NCBI GenBank assembly: GCA_042408355.1
Contig: JBHORD010000094.1
Coordinates: forward strand, 19,583-83,582
DNA: 64,000 nucleotides
Source: Fen-1038 sp042408355
GTDB lineage: Bacteria > Chloroflexota > Anaerolineae > Anaerolineales > Villigracilaceae
Reading direction: 5' to 3'
Shown here piece after piece: positions 19,120 to 24,790 of this stretch. Position 1 is the stretch's first letter, and every line of letters starts with the position of its first letter. Both the position numbers and the translations under genes were made by a program. The notes below the pieces were generated by a model that had not been told where the DNA came from, did no database searches, and saw only the letters and a program-made list of their open reading frames with translations.

Positions 19120-19839
19120 ATGCCGAAACAAGGAAAGAAATATAAGGCCGCTCTGGCCAAGATTGATCTGAACAAACAGTACCCGCCGCGTGAAGCAGTG
19201 GCGCTGGCCAAAGATACTGCCTATACCAAATTTGATGCGAGCGTGGAAGTCCACATGCGCACCGCGCTGGATCCGCGTCAGGCGGATCAGCAAGTGCGCG
19301 ACGTTGTCGTGCTTCCCAATGGGCTTGGAAAGACTGTCCGTGTGCTAGTTTTCGCCTCTGGCGAAGGCGCCGCGGCGGCGCGCGCTGCCGGGGCCGATCT
19401 GGTCGCCGACGACGACGAAACCTTAAAGAAAATCGAAGGCGGTATGCTGGATTTTGACGTCGCGATTGCTACGCCTGATATGATGGGCAGGGTCGGGCGT
19501 CTGGGGCGCGTACTTGGTCCGCGCGGTTTAATGCCAAATCCGAAGGCGGGCACTGTCGTTCCGCCGCAGGATGTCGAACGCGCGATCAAGGAAGCCAAGG
19601 CCGGTCGTGTTGAGTTCCGCCTCGACAAAACCGCCAACATTCATGTTGTCATTGGCAAAGCATCGTTCGATGCCAACAAGCTTTACGAGAATTTTGCGGC
19701 GTTGATGGATGCCGTCAATAAAGCGCGTCCCTCCGGCGCAAAAGGCGCTTATATCAAACGAATTGTTGTTAACGCTACAATGGGGCCGGGAATCAAGGTT
19801 GATCCGAACCTGGCTCTTTCTGTGGAGGCTGTCGAGTAA
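19120..19839 (+). CDS. rplA: 50S ribosomal protein L1
   Basis: L1 forms the mobile stalk near the ribosomal E site and in many bacteria represses its own operon. The 239-residue protein has the internal ribosomal L1 core, with LGPRGLMPNPKAGTV and the C-terminal VNATMGPGIKVDP signature. GGAGG lies before the ATG. The 126 bases before it after rplK have no obvious gene and may form the L1-binding leader. Confidence 0.97.
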   Translation: MPKQGKKYKAALAKIDLNKQYPPREAVALAKDTAYTKFDASVEVHMRTALDPRQADQQVRDVVVLPNGLGKTVRVLVFASGEGAAAARAAGADLVADDDETLKKIEGGMLDFDVAIATPDMMGRVGRLGRVLGPRGLMPNPKAGTVVPPQDVERAIKEAKAGRVEFRLDKTANIHVVIGKASFDANKLYENFAALMDAVNKARPSGAKGAYIKRIVVNATMGPGIKVDPNLALSVEAVE

Positions 19840-20051
19840 TACCCCTTTGAGAAACTCAGGGAAGTACTCGTATCCTGAAATACGCCACTGCCCATGACGG
19901 CAGGTGTGATGCAAGCCATCACTTAATACCCTGCCCAGGCGGAGACTCAAAGCAAAACCCCAACGGGTTGTGTCCGTTCGTGGACACTGCGAAAAGTCTT
20001 TGCCTGTGAAAAGTGGCAAAGACTTTTTGATTGAAAGGAGGTGAGTTTCCG
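19840..20051 (+). promoter_or_regulatory. Ribosomal protein L10 leader
   Basis: This 212-base space between rplA and rplJ contains several pairable segments and ends in a strong terminator-like hairpin just before rplJ. Such leaders bind the L10-L12 complex and control rplJL in many bacteria. I infer the class from position and structure; I could not fold it by program. Confidence 0.7.
19992..20028 (+). terminator. Attenuator hairpin before rplJ
   Basis: A 13-bp perfect hairpin, AAAAGTCTTTGCC / GGCAAAGACTTTT, with loop TGTGAAAAGT and a T run, ends 23 bases before the rplJ start codon. Its placement after the L10 leader makes it the likely switch. Confidence 0.8.
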
Positions 20052-20582
20052 TTGGCTATTACCAAAGAGCGCAAAGAAGAAATCCTCGCGACCTACCGGG
20101 ATTGGTTGAAGCGCAGTCAGGCCGTGATTCTTGTGGAATATACTGGCGCAAGCATGAAAAACATGGACGCCATTCGTGCTAAAGTTCGCGAATCGGGCGG
20201 CGAATTCCATGTAGTCAAGAACACACTCGCCCGTCGCGCGTTTGCGGATAACGGCTGGAGTCTGCCCGAGGATTATCTAGCGCAATCAACGGCTGTATCG
20301 TTCGCTTTTACCGATCCAGCCTCGACTGCCAAAGCGCTTGCAGACGCGACCAAAGGCATGGATTTCGTCAAGGTCAAAGGCGGCTTTATGGCTGGTCAGA
20401 TATTGAATCCGACTCAGGTAAAGGCGCTGGCTGAACTTCCGCCACTGCCTGTTGTCCGCGCCCAATTGCTTGGCGTGTTACAAGCGCCGGCTGGCAAGCT
20501 CGTCCGCACGATTGCGGAACCCGCGCGTTCGCTGGCTTCCGTCTTCCGTGCCTATTCGGAAAAGGCGCAAGCGGCTGCGTAA
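20052..20582 (+). CDS. rplJ: 50S ribosomal protein L10
   Basis: L10 anchors the L7/L12 stalk to the ribosome. The 176-residue product has the usual start (LAITKERKEEILATYRDWL), VKNTLARRAF and a C-terminal helix for L12 dimers. The start is TTG at 20052, preceded by AAGGAGGT. An upstream TTG at 20031 would place the Shine-Dalgarno inside the gene. It is transcribed with rplL. Confidence 0.96.
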   Translation: MAITKERKEEILATYRDWLKRSQAVILVEYTGASMKNMDAIRAKVRESGGEFHVVKNTLARRAFADNGWSLPEDYLAQSTAVSFAFTDPASTAKALADATKGMDFVKVKGGFMAGQILNPTQVKALAELPPLPVVRAQLLGVLQAPAGKLVRTIAEPARSLASVFRAYSEKAQAAA

Positions 20583-20654
20583 ATTTTACGCGTTGTTTGC
20601 AACTGGAATTTCAAATAAAAAAATATCTCTGGAAAAGTAAGGAGTTTCTATACA

Positions 20655-21038
20655 ATGGCTGCAAATATTGAAAGTTTGGTTGAGGAGCTGAGCAAGCTCT
20701 CGGTTCTGGAGGCCGCTGAATTGGTCAAAGCTCTGGAGGAGAAGTGGGGCGTTTCCGCCGCTGCTCCGGTCGCTGTGGCGGCTGTGGCGGGCGGTGGCGC
20801 TGCCGCCGCTGAGCCTGTTGAGGAGAAGACCGAATTCGACGTGATCATCAAGGATGCCGGCGCGAAGAAAATTGATGTCATCAAGGTCATTCGCCAATTG
20901 ACCAGCCTCGGGCTTGGCGAAGCCAAGACGCTGGCAGAAACCCCCGGCGGCAAAGTGTTATCCGCCGTCGGCAAAGAGGCCGCGATGGATGCCAAGAAGA
21001 AGCTGGAAGAAGCCGGCGCCTCGGTCGAAGTTAAATAA
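20655..21038 (+). CDS. rplL: 50S ribosomal protein L7/L12
   Basis: This is the flexible stalk protein that recruits translation factors. The 127 residues show an N-terminal dimerisation helix (IESLVEELSKLSVLEAAELV), an Ala/Val/Gly-rich hinge (about 36-55) and a C-terminal domain with EKTEFDVIIKDAGAKKIDVI. AAGGAG precedes the ATG. A family A repeat begins on its stop codon. Confidence 0.97.
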   Translation: MAANIESLVEELSKLSVLEAAELVKALEEKWGVSAAAPVAVAAVAGGGAAAAEPVEEKTEFDVIIKDAGAKKIDVIKVIRQLTSLGLGEAKTLAETPGGKVLSAVGKEAAMDAKKKLEEAGASVEVK

Positions 21039-21098
21039 CTTACCTTACGCAGTAGCGCGAGATTTCTCCCGCGTTTTCGGACGGCATGAACGCCGTAA
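21037..21098 (-). repeat. Palindromic dispersed repeat family A, copy 3 (truncated)
   Basis: Read in reverse orientation relative to copies 1-2, it contains ACCTTACGCAGTAGCGCGAG, then the inner palindrome CGGCATGAACGCCG, and stops there. The far terminal repeat is missing. It overlaps the last bases of the rplL stop codon. Confidence 0.8.
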
Positions 21099-21099
21099 A

Positions 21100-21324
21100 G
21101 CGATTCTTTTGTTGACCGGCGGCATGGATAACTGCAGTAGGAGCAATGCGGATGCAGTCACCCATGCGATTGGCGCGGGCGGCTTGACGATTTCTACAAT
21201 CGGCTTGGGCAATCCGCGGGATGTGGTTAGAGTCAGCTATAAACTCTTTGAGCGGCGGACGCAAAAAAGGGCCGCATCCGATTCGCTGGCCAGGCAGGCT
21301 CTGTGTCTCAAAAAGGACATGTAA
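21100..21324 (+). pseudogene. Relic of a von Willebrand factor A (VWA) domain protein
   Basis: The plus-strand frame reads AILLLTGGMDNCSRSNADAV, then HAIGAGGLTISTIGLG, and ends at a stop after CLKKDM. This matches the second half of a VWA domain (LLTDGxDN, then ...TIGLG). The metal-site Asp of LLTDG is Gly here. There is no start codon or N-terminal half; the fragment begins exactly where the truncated repeat copy 3 ends. I read it as a decayed gene fragment. Confidence 0.6.
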
Positions 21325-21334
21325 GCAGGTGATA

Positions 21335-21370
21335 AAAAACATTAGCGGCGCTTAACGCCGCTAATGTTTT
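21335..21370. terminator. Bidirectional terminator between rplL side and lexA
   Basis: The 15-bp perfect hairpin AAAACATTAGCGGCG / CGCCGCTAATGTTTT, with loop CTTAA, lies between convergent transcription units and has A/T runs on both sides. Confidence 0.9.
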
Positions 21371-21392
21371 ATTCCTTTATTTCAGCTTTAGA

Positions 21393-22067
21393 TCAAACCG
21401 CCATTTCGACTTTCCGAATGACCATCACGACTTTGCCTTTGATTTCCAACGGTTCGCTTTTCTTGATCATAATCGGTTTCATCGTTGGGTTGGCGGGCTG
21501 GAGGCGGAAGCCGTCTTTCTCTTTATAAAAATACTTCAGCGTTGTTTCGTTTTTATCCGGCAGCCAAACGGCTACCATATCGCCGTTCTTGGCTTCCTGT
21601 GTTGCTTTCATAACCACGATATCGCCATCATTGACCATGGCGTCAATCATGGAGTTCCCCTGCACTTCAAGAGCAAAAAGTTCTTTCCCCTTTTCGCGGG
21701 ACGGCATGAGCGAGGTCGCGATTTCAACCGACTCTTCCGCGTCGAAGTAATTGAAGTCGGATGTAGGGACCGGAATAGGTTCGCCGGCCACAATTCGTCC
21801 GAGGACGGGGACTCGGAACATTTCGCCGATGGGGGTCTGGCTGATCACGCGCAAGCCGCGTGAAATTTTTCGGTCGCGTTCAATGTGTCCGCTTTTCTCC
21901 AACTGGTCGAGATAATAATTCACGACCGAAGTTGACGATATACCGCAATTCTCTCCGATCTCGCGGATGGAGGGGGGATGCTTGTATTCACGCTGATAGT
22001 CTTCGATGAAATCAAGAATTTTTTGGTGGCGCTCACCGAGACCTTTGCTTTTGCGAACCATCATCAT
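21393..22067 (-). CDS. lexA: LexA repressor
   Basis: LexA represses SOS genes and cleaves itself when RecA filaments form. The 224-residue product has an N-terminal winged helix (about 10-75: RHQKILDFIEDYQREYKHPPS, SSTSVVNYYLDQLE) and an S24 peptidase domain with the cleavage-site region VAGEPIPV, the catalytic Ser in VQGNSMIDAMVNDGD and the Lys in MVAVWLPDKNETTLKYF. AGGAGG is five bases before the first of three ATG codons. Its own promoter carries a LexA operator, so autoregulation is expected. Confidence 0.96.
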   Translation of the reverse strand: MMMVRKSKGLGERHQKILDFIEDYQREYKHPPSIREIGENCGISSTSVVNYYLDQLEKSGHIERDRKISRGLRVISQTPIGEMFRVPVLGRIVAGEPIPVPTSDFNYFDAEESVEIATSLMPSREKGKELFALEVQGNSMIDAMVNDGDIVVMKATQEAKNGDMVAVWLPDKNETTLKYFYKEKDGFRLQPANPTMKPIMIKKSEPLEIKGKVVMVIRKVEMAV

Positions 22068-22129
22068 TCATGCCTCCTGAGCCGGAATGGTGAAACCGAA
22101 GAACCATAAATCGCTCATTTGTGCTATAA

Positions 22130-22158
22130 ATGATACTTGAACATGCGTTCAGTGTCAA
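22130..22158 (-). promoter_or_regulatory. lexA promoter with internal LexA operator
   Basis: On the minus strand, -35 TTGACA (22153-22158) and -10 TATCAT (22130-22135) are 17 bp apart. The palindrome GAACATGCGTTC at 22139-22150 fills most of the spacer and fits the Gram-positive-type SOS box GAAC-N4-GTTC. Bound LexA would block polymerase directly. Confidence 0.88.
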
Positions 22159-22271
22159 GGCTTTTTGTGCCTCTCGCCATGCTTTTCTCAAGGTTGGGAA
22201 AAGGGTGTGAGAAGCGCAAACGCTTTGGAAAAACGGGCGGCGAACCACCGTCGGCCGTGGGCACTATTATG

Positions 22272-22360
22272 AACTCACCTTACGCAGTAGCGCGAGATTT
22301 ATCTTGCACTTTCAGGCGTCATGAATGCCGCACTGCAAGGAAAACTGCGTAACGTCAGTT
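22272..22360 (-). repeat. Palindromic dispersed repeat family A, copy 4 (full length, inverted)
   Basis: This 89-bp copy is in reverse orientation: it begins AACTCACCTTACGCAGTAGC and ends AACTGCGTAACGTCAGTT. Copies 3 and 4 flank the VWA relic and lexA in the same orientation. The surrounding gap 22159-22616 shows no credible gene apart from this element. Confidence 0.85.
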
Positions 22361-22616
22361 ATGAAATTGGCTTGGGCATTGAGTACGATGGTGAGGTTGT
22401 GGATCTTTGCCATGATTTTGCTGGTATTACCCATCGTCATGATGGCGGCATCGCGGCGGTCGTGCAATCCATTCTCGATTCCCCGATGGGTGTGGCCGAC
22501 GTTCAAGATGCGTTCGGTTCTTTGCTTGTCGCAACTCGCAATTGTACCGGGAAGAATCTTATTTTTACATTTTGTCAATGGGCCTTGAGAAAACCATGAT
22601 AGATCACCGCTTTTAC

Positions 22617-22645
22617 TTGTCAAAAGGATATGCGGCAGGTATAAT
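22617..22645 (+). promoter_or_regulatory. Promoter of tRNA-Pro(CGG)
   Basis: The -35 TTGTCA (22617-22622) and the -10 TATAAT (22640-22645) have a 17-bp spacer and end 32 bases before the tRNA. The tRNA-Pro(GGG) gene has the same pair of boxes. Confidence 0.85.
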
Positions 22646-22677
22646 GCGTCCTGCTTTTTGTAAGCATCTGTAAGTTT

Positions 22678-22751
22678 CGGGGCGTGGCTCAGCCCGGTAG
22701 AGCGCACGGTTCGGGTCCGTGAGGTCCCGAGTTCAAATCTCGGCGCCCCGA
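22678..22751 (+). tRNA. tRNA-Pro (CGG)
   Basis: Acceptor CGGGGCG / CGCCCCG, anticodon stem CACGG / CCGTG with loop TTCGGGT (anticodon CGG), and T-loop TTCAAAT give a full cloverleaf with discriminator A. No CCA is encoded. The gene has its own promoter and terminator. Confidence 0.96.
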
Positions 22752-22755
22752 CAGC

Positions 22756-22786
22756 GAAGAGACCGCCTAAATCCGGCGGTTTCTTC
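22756..22786 (+). terminator. Terminator of tRNA-Pro(CGG)
   Basis: The hairpin GACCGCC / GGCGGT, extended by GAAGA / TTCTTC pairing, follows the tRNA by four bases and ends in a T-rich stretch. Confidence 0.7.
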
Positions 22787-23207
22787 ATTTGAGATGGATT
22801 TGCTGGAGGAGAGGTGAATATCAACAAAGCGCCTTGTGCAGAGTTACCCGCCTCGGCAAGGCGGTTCTTTCGGGCGACTCTCAAACTCTACATACAAAAG
22901 GAAGAGCCGCAGTCGCCCAATCTTTTATTCTCTTTCTGAAGGGTGAAGTACGGGTCAAACACATGATTGCCGAAGGCGATGACGTATGCATGATTGTCAG
23001 TTACGGTTACATAAATCAATCCGAAGGGCGCAAAGAGGAATCAGGAGGTTGCTGAAGTTGGGATAGTGAAAGATGGAAGACCGGCGGGCCTCGCGATTTA
23101 CTTCGATTTTGGAATGCCAAATTCGCGCACTTGCATTGTGGTTCTTCTGACTTTACTTTAGCCAGGGCGCAATGGGAATGCGGTTGTCTTGCAAGGAAAA
23201 TTTTTGC
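22787..23207. other. Gap after tRNA-Pro(CGG), no gene seen
   Basis: These 421 bases hold only short shadow ORFs with no recognisable domain and no Shine-Dalgarno-start pair. One could hide a small protein near 22900-23055, but I see no support for it. Confidence 0.4.
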
Positions 23208-23236
23208 TTGACTCGCCATCTTTGCAGTGGTATCCT
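23208..23236 (+). promoter_or_regulatory. Promoter of the structured RNA upstream of the aminotransferase
   Basis: The -35 TTGACT (23208-23213) and -10 TATCCT (23231-23236) have a 17-bp spacer. Predicted start is near 23243. The ten bases from the -10 (TATCCTTGCG) are identical to those at the tRNA-Sec promoter. Confidence 0.8.
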
Positions 23237-23242
23237 TGCGCC

Positions 23243-23396
23243 CAATGTTTAGCCGGCTTGCGCTCGACACTTACACCAATAATACCCGCACCGTTCAGGC
23301 GGCGGGGTGTTGGCGTTCTGGAACGAGCCTCCAAGTGCAGGTCTCGTCAGAATAGGAGAAACCAAACGCCCCGACTTCGACTTCGGGGCGTTTTTT
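23243..23396 (+). ncRNA. Candidate structured leader or small RNA (about 154 nt), class unknown
   Basis: The segment is bounded by a strong promoter and a strong terminator and has no ORF of its own. By eye it forms a first hairpin (CCAA...CCCGC / GCGGG...TTGG) and a second nested helix (TTCTG...ACGAG...CTCGT...CAGAA). A purine-rich single strand AGGAGAAACC follows before the terminator. The aminotransferase start codon is 80 bases after the terminator, so it may be a riboswitch-like attenuator for that operon. It could instead be an independent small RNA, for instance a 6S-like RNA. It lacks the T-box AGGGTGG motif and I could not match it to SAM, TPP, glycine, glnA or ZTP riboswitch cores. 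Confidence 0.55.
23364..23396 (+). terminator. Terminator or attenuator before the aminotransferase gene
   Basis: The hairpin ACGCCCCGA / TCGGGGCGT with a T6 run is a textbook intrinsic terminator. It sits inside the transcript that would have to continue into the aminotransferase gene. Confidence 0.9.
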
Positions 23397-23476
23397 CTAT
23401 CAGAATTTGTCCCTGTTGCTTTTCAAAGCCGAATAAACATCGAAGGGAGCCGGAAGGGAATAAAAGGAGAAACGAC

Positions 23477-24778
23477 ATGATATCGAATGCAACACCCGTA
23501 TTTGCTGTTGACGAAAAGCGCCTCGTACCGGTCAGCGGACATCTGCGCGGCATGGCAGACATTCCGCCTTCGCGCATGTTCCTCATCAACAAATCGCTCA
23601 ACGTGTATCAGGAGAAAAATCCGGGCGGGAAAATTTACGACGCCTCGCAGGGCGACGGCGGCGCGTCCCTGCCCGGCGTGCCGAAGGAAATTTTGGAGCG
23701 CGCCGCTCAAATGCAGATCGAGCACGGAAGCGCGTATGATATGCCGTTTGGCACGGATGCGTATCGCAAGTCCGTGATTGAAAAATACTGGAAGCTGGAT
23801 TCAAGCCTCGGGATCGGGCCCGCTAATGTGCTGGGAACCTGCGGCGGGCGCGACGCGCTCGTCAAAGCGTATCAAGCCATGCTGACGCTTGGTCACGGAC
23901 GTGAAGGGGATGCCGTCCTCGTTTCACGCGTTCCATGGATTTCGTACAATTGGGGCCCATACGGCATTGGCGCAAATGTGATCTGGTCTCCGGGCGATCC
24001 GGCCAACGGCTGGGCATATTCGGCAGACGGCATCAAAGCCAGCGTGGACTTTGCCGCCAAAAGCGGACGCAAAATCGCGGGTTTGATCATCACCAATCCA
24101 GATAATCCAACCGGTTTGACGACCTCCACCGAAACGATGGTTGAGCTTGCGAAGGCCGCGCTTTCGATGGGGGTTGCTTTTATCTTGTTTGATTGGATGT
24201 ATCACTATGTCACGGATGAAAAGCCGAACGATTTGAATTCGTTCCTGAAATTTTTCACGCCCGAAGAACGCAGGCGCCTGATGTTCCTCGACGGAATCAC
24301 AAAATCATTGGGCGGATCGAACATCCGCAATTGCCATTTGATCGCGGACGAAAGCGTGATCCAGTTCATCGTGGCGCGCGCCTCGCATACCGTCATGCCC
24401 GCGTTTTATTCGCTGGCGGTGGCGATGGCCGCTTATGAAATGGGATACAGCGAAGCCGCAAAAACCATCGTTGAACCGACCAACGCCAGCCGCGCCGTTT
24501 TGAAGAAATTATTATCGCAGAGCGGTTTACCGCACATCATCGGCAAGGGATATTATGCTTTCATCCATGTTGGCGAATTTATCCGGGCCAAAGGCTGGGC
24601 AGACAGCGAACCGCTTGGACAATATCTCGCGGAAAATTATGGCGTGGCCATCGTTCCCGGCGCGTTCTTCTCGCCGTTTGGCAACGAGTGGATTCGCTTT
24701 TCGTATGCCACGCCGGTTGAACGAACCGAAGGCGCATTCCGGCGTTTGATGGAAGGGCTGGAGAGTTTGAAAAAATAA
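23477..24778 (+). CDS. Class I/II pyridoxal-phosphate aminotransferase
   Basis: The 433-residue protein is a fold-type I aminotransferase. It has NPDNPTG in the cofactor region (about 213-219), DWMYHYV (the Asp that holds the PLP ring nitrogen) and ITKSLGGSN with the Schiff-base lysine (about residue 277). A C-terminal FSYATPVER supplies the carboxylate-binding Arg. GGAG precedes the ATG at 23477; the longer upstream frame crosses the structured RNA and is not coding. It lies 80 bases after an intrinsic terminator and 12 bases before the ligase-peptidase fusion, so the two form an operon. The substrate is unknown. Confidence 0.88.
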   Translation: MISNATPVFAVDEKRLVPVSGHLRGMADIPPSRMFLINKSLNVYQEKNPGGKIYDASQGDGGASLPGVPKEILERAAQMQIEHGSAYDMPFGTDAYRKSVIEKYWKLDSSLGIGPANVLGTCGGRDALVKAYQAMLTLGHGREGDAVLVSRVPWISYNWGPYGIGANVIWSPGDPANGWAYSADGIKASVDFAAKSGRKIAGLIITNPDNPTGLTTSTETMVELAKAALSMGVAFILFDWMYHYVTDEKPNDLNSFLKFFTPEERRRLMFLDGITKSLGGSNIRNCHLIADESVIQFIVARASHTVMPAFYSLAVAMAAYEMGYSEAAKTIVEPTNASRAVLKKLLSQSGLPHIIGKGYYAFIHVGEFIRAKGWADSEPLGQYLAENYGVAIVPGAFFSPFGNEWIRFSYATPVERTEGAFRRLMEGLESLKK

Positions 24779-24790
24779 GGGAAATATTCC

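Noticed and set aside
22325..22588. A possible small membrane protein between lexA and tRNA-Pro
   Set aside because: It starts in a family A repeat, has no Shine-Dalgarno, and competing frames look equally random.
22312..22884. A 190-codon minus-strand ORF across tRNA-Pro(CGG)
   Set aside because: It runs through a tRNA, its promoter and terminator; not a gene.
23243..23396. T-box, SAM, TPP, glycine, ZTP, THF or glnA riboswitch
   Set aside because: None of their conserved core motifs could be located by eye, so I left the class unknown.
23189..23476. Extension of the aminotransferase to an upstream start at 23189
   Set aside because: The extension would cross a promoter, a structured RNA and a terminator; the ATG at 23477 has a good Shine-Dalgarno.
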